19,632 nt of DNA from Deltaproteobacteria bacterium RIFOXYA12_FULL_61_11 (GCA_001799195.1 MGSU01000002.1:1-19632); one strand, 5' to 3'. Positions 1 to 7,629 are shown, counted from the first letter of the stretch. Notes: generated by a model not told the origin, from the letters alone. A program made the numbers and translations.

Positions 1-378
1 GAGGAGCTGGTCGAGGGGAAATTTTTGGGACATTTCCAAAAAGCCCAGGAGGACCAGGTGATCGAGCTCGGCTCCCTCGAGGGTGGGACAACATAGTCGG
101 CGCCGCAATCGGCTGAGCATCGGATAGTAGGCCAGGCACAACGCCGTGCTCCAGAACCCGCCGGGATGACGGCGATACTCGAGCAGGAGAATGCGCGACA
201 AGACCTCCCGTTCGGTCCAGCTTGCTTCGTCTTCCTGACGCAAAGCCAAGAGCACGGCCTGGATGGAGGAATAATTCTTGAGACAGGAATAGCGCTGCTG
301 CGCCTCGGTATAGGGCAAGGGCGACCGAGCGGCAAGGTCTTGACGCAGAGAGGTGAAGAGGGTTTGCAGGGTGGTCAT
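1..378 (-). CDS. Partial unknown protein, weakly sigma-factor-like (3' end off the left edge)
   Basis: This frame is not closed inside the window. Reading the minus strand from the ATG at 378, it stays open for 126 codons to the left edge. The protein begins MTTLQTLFTSLRQDLA and is Leu/Arg-rich. A stretch around residues 80-120 (AYYPMLSRLRRRL, then AELDHLVLLGFLE) has the spacing and hydrophobic pattern of sigma-70 region 2 (core-binding helix followed by a D-L-x-x-x-G-x-L segment). That is only a pattern resemblance; no promoter-recognition region is visible. The start overlaps the stop of the upstream resolvase gene as ATGA, so it is the last visible member of the replication operon and probably translationally coupled. 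A G-run seven bases upstream could act as ribosome binding site. It could be an element-encoded sigma-like regulator or an unrelated helical protein. Confidence 0.6.
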   Translation of the reverse strand, partial: MTTLQTLFTSLRQDLAARSPLPYTEAQQRYSCLKNYSSIQAVLLALRQEDEASWTEREVLSRILLLEYRRHPGGFWSTALCLAYYPMLSRLRRRLCCPTLEGAELDHLVLLGFLEMSQKFPLDQLL

Positions 379-713
379 GATTGAACCCCCCGCCACCATT
401 CGGCCACAAGCTTTAAAAAGTCCTCAAGCTCCATGGCCACGAGAGCGGGCTTGTGATCGTCTTTGCACACCGCCAGCGGCCAGCGACCTTGGGGCGCAGT
501 TTTTCGGGCTTGTTCTAAGGCCGCGCGAACGCTGACGCGGTGATGGTGTTTGGCCTCCAACCAGAAGCAGGGCAGTTCCACGTCCGGAACTTCCTTTCCG
601 GAGCGGTACTGCAGTCCGCGTTTAATCACAGCCTCAGGCATGGCCTGGCGGAAACGATGGACCAGCTCGCGTTCGAACTGCTGGCCTTTCCTGCGGGAAT
701 GGGCGCCGCTCAT
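375..713 (-). CDS. Hjc-like PD-(D/E)XK nuclease, probable Holliday junction resolvase
   Basis: 112 aa, the usual size of archaeal Hjc-type and phage PD-(D/E)XK resolvases. The order of motifs fits: a basic N-terminus, an early glutamate pair (FERE, residues 13-16), then RSGKEVPDV with Asp44, then WLEAKHHH with Glu53-x-Lys55, then a helix ending with a Gln-containing VRAALEQA segment. In this family Asp44, Glu53 and Lys55 would bind the metal and catalyse phosphodiester cleavage. The likely role is resolving branched recombination or replication intermediates of the element. Its ATG overlaps the stop of the RecB-like gene (ATGA) and its stop overlaps the start of the next gene (ATGA). It could instead be a general structure-specific endonuclease; assignment to the nuclease fold is firmer than the choice of substrate. 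Confidence 0.8.
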   Translation of the reverse strand: MSGAHSRRKGQQFERELVHRFRQAMPEAVIKRGLQYRSGKEVPDVELPCFWLEAKHHHRVSVRAALEQARKTAPQGRWPLAVCKDDHKPALVAMELEDFLKLVAEWWRGVQS

Positions 714-1879
714 GTAGGCACCTCCTTGGCCCAGAATCTTGGCACATAGGTCTTGTGGGCTCCGGCCTCCAGCTCGAGCTTGAGCAAGGTGGAGCGGTTT
801 TTGTCGTTCTTGCCCAAACTCTTCACAAGGCCCTCCAGGGCCTTGTTGTCGATGACCGCCACCTCTGCCAGGAGATCTTCTCTCGGGCGCCCTGTCGTGG
901 CCGCCAGGCGCTCCAGCGTGGCATTGAGCGGATAGTCCAGCCGGGTAGCGTTGAACAGGCGATACTGCACTCCGCCGAGAACCAACTCGTCCTGCTCCTG
1001 GAGCTGGGCCTTGAGGATTTTTTCCAGCTCTTCCTTGCGGGCATAGAGGATCTTGGCCAGGCGAGCCACCTCCTCACGTTCTCTGGCCACGGCCTCGAGG
1101 TCGTTGAGGTCGGTGCAAAGGAACTCCCTCTTGCCTTTCAGCGCCTCGGTATAGGCCGGACACTGACGGACGTGATCGCAAAAGTTGCAATTCGTATTGA
1201 GCCGGGGCGGGAACTCTTTCGCTTCCTCTGTCTGCCGGCCCAGGGTCTCGACGTAGGCCAGGGCAGCTTGTAGTTGCTCGGGCGTTCTCTGCGTGTCTTG
1301 TTTCAACCCGTGCCGCAGCATCCAGTACGACAGCTTGATCCGCTTGGCCCAGGGCCAGTGTTGCTGAGCGGCGAGCTGGTACAGACTGAGCTGCAGGTTG
1401 TTGTCCAACTCGTCGCGGTTGAAGAGCTGGCGGTTGGTCTTGTAGTCGACGATTTCGATGGTTTCAAGGTCGAGGTAATTGACCCGGTCGATGTAGCCGA
1501 GCACGGTGAACGGACCGACCTGGAGATGGAATTCTCGCTCGACGGCCAGAACATCGCGGTGCTCGACCACCCCCTGGTCACGAACGAAACGTTGTACAAG
1601 CTCGAACCCTTCCTGGAAGAGCTCAATACCGGTGAGGTTTTCGGCTTTCCAGGCCTCGCGATAGAGGGTCAGAGCCCGAGCTTCGGAAAGAGGTCCATCC
1701 TGCTCCTGGTCGACGGCTTCCCGCACCAGACACTCGAGGACGGCATGGATGATTTTGCCAAAGCGCAGGGCTGGACCGGGTTCGGCCTTGTGTTTGTCGA
1801 GATAGTGGAGCTGGTACGATAGTGGACATGTTTCAAAACGGCTCAGGCGGCTGAACGACAGATGGTCATTGCGGCTCAT
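710..1879 (-). CDS. RecB/Cas4-family PD-(D/E)XK nuclease with Fe-S cluster motif
   Basis: 389 aa. The first ~245 residues read as a RecB-family nuclease domain (PF12705-like): LSFSRLSRFETCPLSY at the N-terminus, His45 (FGKIIHAVLE), Asp131 in GYIDRV, Asp145-Tyr-Lys147 in IVDYKTN, and the QLSLYQLA helix at 163-170. Four cysteines (Cys18, Cys231, Cys234, Cys240) have the one-plus-three spacing of the 4Fe-4S staple seen in AddB and Cas4. No helicase motifs are present, so it is a stand-alone exonuclease-like protein. The last ~140 residues hold a charged, probably coiled-coil stretch (EREEVARLAKILYARKEELE) and a tail I cannot assign. The start is supported by AGGAGG just upstream and lies 14 bp inside the end of the Cys-rich gene. 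It probably processes DNA ends during element replication or recombination. Confidence 0.85.
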   Translation of the reverse strand: MSRNDHLSFSRLSRFETCPLSYQLHYLDKHKAEPGPALRFGKIIHAVLECLVREAVDQEQDGPLSEARALTLYREAWKAENLTGIELFQEGFELVQRFVRDQGVVEHRDVLAVEREFHLQVGPFTVLGYIDRVNYLDLETIEIVDYKTNRQLFNRDELDNNLQLSLYQLAAQQHWPWAKRIKLSYWMLRHGLKQDTQRTPEQLQAALAYVETLGRQTEEAKEFPPRLNTNCNFCDHVRQCPAYTEALKGKREFLCTDLNDLEAVAREREEVARLAKILYARKEELEKILKAQLQEQDELVLGGVQYRLFNATRLDYPLNATLERLAATTGRPREDLLAEVAVIDNKALEGLVKSLGKNDKNRSTLLKLELEAGAHKTYVPRFWAKEVPT

Positions 1880-2543
1880 GGGAACCTCCTGTGGGATTGA
1901 GGGAATCGGACCGGCAAAAATCGAGGGCGATGAGTTTGGCCCCGGGAAAGGCCTCGAGCAGCAGGCAGAAAGCGACCAGATCCTCGACCGTGAGCTCCTG
2001 CCGGGGTTTTTGGGTCAGTTTGGGTACGAGCCAGAGTTCGCCCAGCTCCGGTGAGCGGAAGCAGAACTCGACCTTGCGTTGTTTGAAATACTCTTTGCCT
2101 TCGGGGGTCAAAAGACTCGCCGCCAACGGCGGCAGGGTGAGCGGAGTGGGGCCATCGGCACCTTGTTGGACCAGTGGTTTTACGGGTGCTGTCTGCTTCT
2201 CCTCGGGCAGGGGGTGACCAAAGAGATCGGTGGGCACGGCCGCCGAGGGCGGCGGGGCCTTTTCCGAAGCAGGGAAGGCGCCATTTGTTACCGGTACCGA
2301 GGCAGGAGCATCCGAGAATGGTGTTACAGCTTGCTCAGGCTGCTCGGGAACGCGAGGTTCGAACTTGGGCACAGGGTGTCCGTTGGCTCGGAGCCATTCG
2401 TAGCACATGAAAACCTCTTCCCTGGCACAGGCACCTCCCTCGAGGTAGTACTGACAGCGTTTATCCTCACCCTGGAGGTAATAGGGGCAGGTGTAGGGTG
2501 ATGAAGAGGTGGTTGGTTTTTGAAAACGGTCGGAGAGCTTCAT
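1866..2543 (-). CDS. Unknown Cys-rich protein, possible metal or Fe-S binding
   Basis: 225 aa from the ATG at 2543, preceded by AGAGGC; a longer in-frame start 23 codons upstream lacks such support and adds an unlikely Cys-rich leader. The N-terminal ~50 residues contain four cysteines (19, 30, 39, 47; spacing Cx10Cx8Cx7C) among aromatic residues (CPYYLQG, CQYYLEGGAC, MCYEWL), suggesting a small zinc or Fe-S module. A Pro/Ala-rich linker (~55-140) follows, then a compact C-terminal domain (~145-215; VEFCFRSPELGELWLV, LIALDFCRSD). I do not recognise the family. It is the first gene after the non-coding AT-rich gap and overlaps the RecB-like nuclease gene by 14 bp, so it may be its partner or regulator, but that rests only on position. 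Confidence 0.7.
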   Translation of the reverse strand: MKLSDRFQKPTTSSSPYTCPYYLQGEDKRCQYYLEGGACAREEVFMCYEWLRANGHPVPKFEPRVPEQPEQAVTPFSDAPASVPVTNGAFPASEKAPPPSAAVPTDLFGHPLPEEKQTAPVKPLVQQGADGPTPLTLPPLAASLLTPEGKEYFKQRKVEFCFRSPELGELWLVPKLTQKPRQELTVEDLVAFCLLLEAFPGAKLIALDFCRSDSLNPTGGSHEPQ

Positions 2544-2657
2544 CGATTGCCTCTTTGGATAAATTTTGTGAACTTGCCCCCCCAAAAGGCAGGTTTTTGT
2601 GCAAGTGCACACCTAGGTGAATCGGGGTCTCGGCTTAGTCTCGCAACGGTTTGGTGG

Positions 2658-2820
2658 TCAAGATCACAAGAACACAGCTTTTTGCGTGAAGAGCCCTGTG
2701 TAGAGTATAAAAAAATATATTTATTTATTTCCCGCTTTCCGCGTCTTGCTCGGGAAAAATATTTCAAATTTCTCTTATATATATACCTACAAATGCAAAT
2801 ATGTGATCTTGTGATCTTGA
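2658..2820. repeat. Perfect 14-bp inverted repeat around the AT-rich core
   Basis: The left arm at 2658-2671 (TCAAGATCACAAGA) and the right arm at 2807-2820 (TCTTGTGATCTTGA) are exact reverse complements, 135 bp apart. The right arm also contains part of a GTGATCTT direct repeat (2803-2810, 2811-2818), so the same half-site occurs three times. The spacing suggests binding sites for a protein that loops or melts the AT-rich DNA between them, rather than an RNA hairpin. Confidence 0.7.
2704..2709 (-). promoter_or_regulatory. Possible -10 box for the Cys-rich gene, RecB-like and resolvase genes
   Basis: On the minus strand TATACT lies about 160 bp upstream of the Cys-rich gene's ATG, within an A/T-rich stretch that could act as an UP element. 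The -35 position at 17-bp spacing (GGAAAT) does not resemble TTGACA, so this is a weak call. A promoter here would let the four downstream genes be expressed separately from the primase block. Confidence 0.25.
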
Positions 2821-2861
2821 AAACCAACCTGAAGAAACCTTTGAAGAAAGGGGAAAAAAAG

Positions 2862-2897
2862 CTGTGAATTTGACTGTGCGCTTGACTGTGCACTTGT
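2862..2897. repeat. Three 12-bp tandem repeats (iteron-like)
   Basis: Units are CTGTGAATTTGA (2862-2873), CTGTGCGCTTGA (2874-2885) and CTGTGCACTTGT (2886-2897), head to tail without gaps. The third unit contains TGTGCACTTG, whose reverse complement sits at 2602-2611 on the far side of the AT-rich core. Short tandem repeats beside an AT-rich segment resemble initiator-binding iterons. They lie just beyond the primase stop codon. Confidence 0.6.
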
Positions 2898-2909
2898 GTA
2901 GGCCTCCCG

Positions 2910-5900
2910 TTAATCGCGCGTATTCCAGTTTCGCAGAGCCTCCCGCGATCCTCCCCAGGTTCGCACGATGCCTTGAGGAAACGTCTCGACATCGAGAAAC
3001 GTCGAGGCTTGTTCCAGATCGAGGGCAATGGTTCGTACACGGCGTTCTCCCATGGCTACGATTTTTCCCAAGTCCTTCACGTACCCCTCTCGCTGATGGT
3101 TCTCGCGGAGCATTCGTTTGAGAGCCCGAAGCATGCTCGCATCGACGTGTTGGCCGATCCGCTGTTGGTGTTCGAGAAACACCTCCCAACAGGAACGCAG
3201 ATGCAGGCAGGTCAGCCCTGTTACCAGCGCCCAGTGACGGTTTTCGACAAGCCCCCCGTTGAAGGCGAGCACCGAGCAGGTCTCGATGAACAGGTCGAGG
3301 GGGCTTTTGGCCCCCTGCTCTCCGTCCATCAGATCGGTAATCGATGCTGACAGCGCCGCCTCTACATCGAGTTCAGGGAGACCGTTTACCCCCATGGTTG
3401 CGGCAAAAGTCTCGAACATGGTCAGGCCCAAGACGATGACCCTCAAATTGTCCCGATAGCGCTGGGAGATTTTTGTTCCCCCGGGAATTCGCTGCAGCAC
3501 CTGGTCGGTGATCCGGGTAGCGAGTTCCAGATCCGTCGGGGTATCACGGGCCAGAGCAAAGCGAATGTAGGGTACGGCCAGAAAGGAGAGCTCATAGGTT
3601 TCGAGACGGCGGAAGGCCGCCACAGACTCAGGACTCGTCTTGAGGGTATTCGGATCAGGGGTGACCGAGACCAGCCGATCCACGAGAGCCGGATCATCGG
3701 TACGACCCTCACCACCGATACACACCGGTGCGGATAAACGGAAAGAAACCACGCTCAGGTCGTTCCGACCACGTCGTTCGAATTCCCCGCAGTAGATAGA
3801 CCGCAGCATACGATGCAACGTATGTAACTCCCGCGGCGACATATCGCTGGAGCGGTACTCGTCGAGAAAAATCGGGATGCTGTTGGTCGCGGACAGGAGT
3901 TTTATGAGAGCAAATTTGGTCTGGGTGACGCTGAAGGAATCGAGTTGCTCGGCCGACTTCCCCCCGAGCAAGCGCCAGAAGACATCCTTGATCAGAGAGG
4001 TTTTGCCACTGCCTTGAGTGCCCCAGATCCAGAGTATGGGAAAATGCTTGAGGATCTGCATGATCCTCGGCTTGAAGGGGGTGGCAAAAAACCAGCCGAG
4101 TACCGGCAACACCACCGAGGGAAGATTGACCTTCAAAAGGTCGGGCAAAGCCTGTGCAGCGAGCTCCCGGCAGACGGCAGCCTCAGCGAGGGGATAGTGC
4201 AGCGCTTCGATAAAACCCAACTCCTGACCGACCAGAACGAGATCACTTCCAGTCACGGGGCCATCGGGGCCGAGCACATGCTGGGGAGTAACCCAACGAG
4301 GACCTGCCGGGGTATCAGTGTAACCAACCACCTCCAGGCCGGTTTTTACCGGTACCTGCCGGGCGGAGAGGATGCGTAAAAGGCCCTGAACATTATCGTC
4401 GGATCCGGTCCACTGTAAGTCGGCATTGGGAAGGTTTTGGACAAAACTGCGCTTCGAATGCCATGAAGAGGGTGAAAAACGAAGGTTCTGATAGCTTTGT
4501 CCGCGTTCGGTGGTCACGTTGCCGACGATGATTTCGCCGGCTTCGAGGCGTATGCGTTCGGTGGGTTCGAGGTGGAAGGACGAGATGATGATCACCTCGC
4601 CATCGCGTCCTTTGACATAATAATGATCCTGATCTTCAAAAACCTCTCCTCTCAGGACCTCGCCTACAGAGTGCTCCTCTTTTCTCTCCGGTGCTGGGAC
4701 CACCGGCATGGCTTCGCGGAGCATGGCCTTGATGATGCGCCGGCCGATCTTGAAGCGCTGGGTGAGGAGGTCGATATACACGTCCTGTTCGAGCGTAGAT
4801 CGCCGAGCCAGGAGGTCCAACAGTGGGCGGAGGTGTTGACCGAGTTCGAACTTCGGAGTGTCGGCAGGAATGGCTTCCAGCAAACAGTCGAGATAACGCC
4901 GAGCTTTGGCGAGGATAATCCGTAGGGCTTCAGGAGGGTTGGATTTGAGAAACTCATTGAGATCGACCTTGACCACATCCTCAGGACGAGGCAGCTCGGC
5001 TATTCTGACCTCTCTGCCCTCGGCAAAGAGAGCGGCGGCAGTTTCCAAGGCGCCGACGGCGCCGGCTCCGCTCAGCTCGGCATCGTTGCAGATGATGATG
5101 CGCTTGGTATTCCGGGTAAGCTGGAGCAGCTTTTCAACATCCTGCTTACGAAACCTCGTAGTAACCGGCGAGATACAGGGGATGTCGGCCTGCATGGCGC
5201 TGATGCAATCGGTCACCCCCTCGGTGATGAGCAGTTCTTCAGTGCCGCGGGCTGCATCCTCATTGTAAAAATAGTCGTTCCCTACGACCGGTGAGACATA
5301 GCTGTGGCGCTCCGAGTGAGTAAGAAGCTTTTTATACTTGGATTTTTCCCACTCCTCGTCGCCGGTATACTCGGTTGCCCGGGCGATGAAATAGACCACT
5401 TGGCCACATTTCCAGTACGGGAAGACCAGTCGGTCGCGAAAGAAATCCTCGACCCGGCCTCCGCCGAGTACGACAAACAGCCCGGTCTTGAGTGCCAGGT
5501 CGCGCTCGACCTTCAGTTCTTCCAAAAAATAGTGAAAAAGATGCCCGTCGGCCCAGCCAAGCTGAAGTACATCAATGGTCTGATCAGAAAAACCATAGTG
5601 CTCGTGATACCAGGCTTGGCGAATGCGGGTTGGCAGGAGGCGATGAAAATAGCCGGCCGCCTGGGTGAGTAACCGTTCGAGGTTCCTACGTTCGACCAGC
5701 CGCTCGAGCTCTTGGCGAAAGGCCTCGTTGTCTTGATCAGGTCTCTTGACCCCACGCTGTTCGGCAAGGGTATAAAGAGCTTCCTTGAAACCGAGCTGAT
5801 CACGCTGCTGGACATAGGCAAAAACATCTCCGCCAAGTCCGCCACCATTCGAAAAATCGTACCAGGACTGGTTATGGGGCCAGACCACGAAGGACGGCGT

Positions 5901-6029
5901 TTTCTCGGGGTGGAAAGGAGAAAGCCCCTTGAGCGTCGTGCCAGAGGGGCGAAGTTCTACGTCGGCACCGATGATCGAGACAAGGTCCGCCACAGAACGC
6001 ACCTCTTCGATGAAGGTACGAAACGTCAT
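2910..6029 (-). CDS. Primase-helicase: DnaG-like TOPRIM primase fused to AAA+ ATPase
   Basis: 1039 aa. Residues ~1-95 align by eye with the DnaG CHC2 zinc domain (LKGLSPFHPEKTPSF, GGDVFAYV), but three of four zinc ligands are missing: Ser37, His40, then YDFSNGGG in place of YxCFxCG. Residues ~100-260 fit the primase core (FRDRLVFPYWKCG at 196-209), followed by TOPRIM with Glu270 (LLITEGVTD) and Asp316 (CNDAELSGAG). The C-terminal part is an AAA+/DUF927-like helicase: Walker A GTQGSGKT at 670-677, Walker B IPIFLDE at 718-724, and an Arg-containing segment GRTDDPALVDRLVS. The protein would synthesise primers and unwind the fork for the element. Its ATG overlaps the stop of the 85-aa gene (ATGA), and the non-coding candidate origin lies directly after its stop. 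Confidence 0.88.
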   Translation of the reverse strand: MTFRTFIEEVRSVADLVSIIGADVELRPSGTTLKGLSPFHPEKTPSFVVWPHNQSWYDFSNGGGLGGDVFAYVQQRDQLGFKEALYTLAEQRGVKRPDQDNEAFRQELERLVERRNLERLLTQAAGYFHRLLPTRIRQAWYHEHYGFSDQTIDVLQLGWADGHLFHYFLEELKVERDLALKTGLFVVLGGGRVEDFFRDRLVFPYWKCGQVVYFIARATEYTGDEEWEKSKYKKLLTHSERHSYVSPVVGNDYFYNEDAARGTEELLITEGVTDCISAMQADIPCISPVTTRFRKQDVEKLLQLTRNTKRIIICNDAELSGAGAVGALETAAALFAEGREVRIAELPRPEDVVKVDLNEFLKSNPPEALRIILAKARRYLDCLLEAIPADTPKFELGQHLRPLLDLLARRSTLEQDVYIDLLTQRFKIGRRIIKAMLREAMPVVPAPERKEEHSVGEVLRGEVFEDQDHYYVKGRDGEVIIISSFHLEPTERIRLEAGEIIVGNVTTERGQSYQNLRFSPSSWHSKRSFVQNLPNADLQWTGSDDNVQGLLRILSARQVPVKTGLEVVGYTDTPAGPRWVTPQHVLGPDGPVTGSDLVLVGQELGFIEALHYPLAEAAVCRELAAQALPDLLKVNLPSVVLPVLGWFFATPFKPRIMQILKHFPILWIWGTQGSGKTSLIKDVFWRLLGGKSAEQLDSFSVTQTKFALIKLLSATNSIPIFLDEYRSSDMSPRELHTLHRMLRSIYCGEFERRGRNDLSVVSFRLSAPVCIGGEGRTDDPALVDRLVSVTPDPNTLKTSPESVAAFRRLETYELSFLAVPYIRFALARDTPTDLELATRITDQVLQRIPGGTKISQRYRDNLRVIVLGLTMFETFAATMGVNGLPELDVEAALSASITDLMDGEQGAKSPLDLFIETCSVLAFNGGLVENRHWALVTGLTCLHLRSCWEVFLEHQQRIGQHVDASMLRALKRMLRENHQREGYVKDLGKIVAMGERRVRTIALDLEQASTFLDVETFPQGIVRTWGGSREALRNWNTRD

Positions 6030-6283
6030 GAAACCTCCTCGACTTCATCGTTGATGGACTGGTCGAACTTGCGAGCACTGGTGGTCAGTCGGGCGAGCCG
6101 TTGTCGAAATCGGACAAAAGCTTCCAAGTCCGGAAACTCGAGTTCAACCGTGACCCCGCCCTCCTCGATGCAGAGAGTGGGAAAATCACCTTCCCAGGGG
6201 GTCAGCGTAACGACCGGGTCCTGGAGTGAAACCGTGGTTTTCATCAGACCGAGTTCCAGTGCGGGGATAAGGCGAGGTTTCAT
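6026..6283 (-). CDS. Small unknown protein between helicase and primase genes
   Basis: 85 aa, not recognised. It starts MKPRLIPALELGLMKTTVSL and has an acidic strand-rich middle (VTLTPWEGDFPTLCIEEGGVTVELEFPDLEAF) followed by a basic helix and an acidic tail (NDEVEEVS). A second Met at residue 14 is an alternative start, but the first Met overlaps the stop of the SF2 helicase gene as ATGA, and its own stop overlaps the primase start as ATGA. That chain of couplings favours the long form and suggests the product is made in step with the two enzymes, possibly as an accessory or loader protein; this is inference from position only. Confidence 0.7.
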   Translation of the reverse strand: MKPRLIPALELGLMKTTVSLQDPVVTLTPWEGDFPTLCIEEGGVTVELEFPDLEAFVRFRQRLARLTTSARKFDQSINDEVEEVS

Positions 6284-7629
6284 GTCGTCAGTTGCCGATA
6301 GATCCGACGGCGTTCCTGATACTGCCTAGCCAGGGAAGGAACCGAGAGATCGACCAGATCGTAGAGAATCGCTTCCTGCTTGTCGGGATGGGGCCGCATC
6401 AAGCGGCCGAGACGTTGCGCGGTGCGGCCTCTGGTCCGACCTGGATAGGCCAGAATGATACGATCGAGACGAGGGATATCGAGACCTTCGTCTGCCAAGG
6501 TCGAGGCCACAACCACCCTCAACATCCCGCTGCGCAGATTATTGAGAATTTTTTGCCGATCCAATTTCTTGACGTCCCCAACCAGTACTTCGCAAGGAAC
6601 CTCACGGATCATCCGGACAAGCTTTCGGCAGTGTTTGACCCGCCCCGAAAGTACGAGCACCGAATGCCCCTCTCGAGCCTCCCGGGTAGCCAGTCCGGCA
6701 ATAAGCTCATTCCGTTCGGGATCTTCGATCAATTCCTTCATGCAGGCGTGATAGTCTTGGGAATCACTTGAGAAATCCGTAAAGATGGGTCGAACGGTAG
6801 GTATTTGAAGAAAGCCTTGGGCTACGAGCTGAGCGGTGGTGGTTTCCCACAGCAGTTCTCCCAAGGTGAAAGAGAGCAGCGGAGTGAGCCCATCCTCCCG
6901 GTACGGGGTTGCTGTAAGGCCAAAGCGATATTTTGCCGGAAGTCGGCTGAGTACCTGTTGAAAGGTACTGGCAGGGGTATGTTGAGCTTCATCAACGAGG
7001 ACACAGCCGAAACGTGCAGCCAGAGTATCGAGTTTCACAGGTGGTAGGCGCACCAGAGACTGGACCGTGGCCAGGGTGATGGCCGAGGGGGCACAGCATC
7101 CCTCGGTTACTACCCCAGGTTCGAAGCCATAGATCAGCGTGATCGTATTGTGCCACTGTTGGAGAAGATCGAGGGTATGAACAAGAATCAGTGTTGGTTG
7201 GTCGAGAACAGCAAGAGCCGCCGTCCCGATGATACTCTTTCCCCCACCGCAAGGTAGAACCACGAATCCCTGCACTCCACTTCGCATCCTCTCGATGACG
7301 TTGACCTGATACGGCCGCAGCTCGACCTTGGCACGAAGGCCGACCGCGGGATGGGAACAGCGACGGTCTTCGAACTCGACCGAGAGGCCGCCTTCCTGCA
7401 ATCGTTTCCGCAAGAGCAGCACTGCACCACGGGGAAGCTCGACCCAACCGTCGTCGCGTTCGACCAGACACTCGATCCGCTCCGGAATACCCTTGACCCT
7501 CCGTCCCATTCTCCGACACGAAAGGTAGATCGGGTTCGGGAAAGACAGCTCGCGCTTGAGACCTTCCAGCACCTTGGAAGGACATGCTGTGGAAGGAAAG
7601 GTGATGGTTCCAGCAACGATTGCTCGCAT
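6280..7629 (-). CDS. SF2 DEAD/DEAH-type DNA helicase (XPB/UvsW-like)
   Basis: 449 aa from the ATG at 7629, which overlaps the stop of the DinG-like gene as TGATG; a longer in-frame reading inside that gene is a shadow. Motifs run in SF2 order: LRPYQ (104-108), Walker A PCGGGKS (126-132), DEAQH (213-217), LTATPYRED (from 238), a motif V-like STLADEGLDIP, and motif VI QRLGRLMRP near residue 400. The DEAQH box and the LRPYQ start resemble XPB-type and phage UvsW-type ResIII helicases, which remodel branched DNA. An unassigned N-terminal ~100 residues (PNPIYLSCRRMGRRVKGIP) could be a damage-recognition or DNA-binding domain. It is encoded next to a second, different helicase, suggesting a division of labour in fork processing. 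Confidence 0.87.
   Translation of the reverse strand: MRAIVAGTITFPSTACPSKVLEGLKRELSFPNPIYLSCRRMGRRVKGIPERIECLVERDDGWVELPRGAVLLLRKRLQEGGLSVEFEDRRCSHPAVGLRAKVELRPYQVNVIERMRSGVQGFVVLPCGGGKSIIGTAALAVLDQPTLILVHTLDLLQQWHNTITLIYGFEPGVVTEGCCAPSAITLATVQSLVRLPPVKLDTLAARFGCVLVDEAQHTPASTFQQVLSRLPAKYRFGLTATPYREDGLTPLLSFTLGELLWETTTAQLVAQGFLQIPTVRPIFTDFSSDSQDYHACMKELIEDPERNELIAGLATREAREGHSVLVLSGRVKHCRKLVRMIREVPCEVLVGDVKKLDRQKILNNLRSGMLRVVVASTLADEGLDIPRLDRIILAYPGRTRGRTAQRLGRLMRPHPDKQEAILYDLVDLSVPSLARQYQERRRIYRQLTT

Larger units (their letters stand above)
2544..2909. other. AT-rich non-coding gap with nested dyads; candidate replication origin
   Basis: 366 bp between the primase stop and the next minus-strand gene, in an operon where most other genes overlap. 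I counted 73 A/T in 2701-2800. Three inverted repeats are nested around almost the same centre: CAAGTGCACA 2602-2611 with TGTGCACTTG 2887-2896 (centre 2749), a perfect 14-bp pair 2658-2671 with 2807-2820 (TCTTGTGATCTTGA on the right; centre 2739), and TTTCCCG 2728-2734 with CGGGAAA 2751-2757 (centre about 2743). The right side also carries 12-bp tandem repeats. An AT-rich unwinding region flanked by repeats next to a primase-helicase gene is typical of plasmid and phage origins. It could instead be a complex operator/promoter for the downstream genes. No credible ORF lies here. Confidence 0.45.

Noticed and set aside
755-1822. Long plus-strand open frames opposite the RecB-like nuclease gene
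   Set aside because: They lie antisense to a gene with clear nuclease motifs, have no ribosome binding sites and no recognisable domains.
2728-2757. Rho-independent terminator after the primase gene
   Set aside because: The TTTCCCG/CGGGAAA stem has a 16-base loop and no T-run follows on either strand.
2862-2897. CRISPR-like array
   Set aside because: Units are only 12 bp with no spacers.
2520-3040. Open frames on both strands across the AT-rich gap
   Set aside because: Low-complexity Lys/Phe/Tyr composition, no ribosome binding sites, and they cross into neighbouring real genes.
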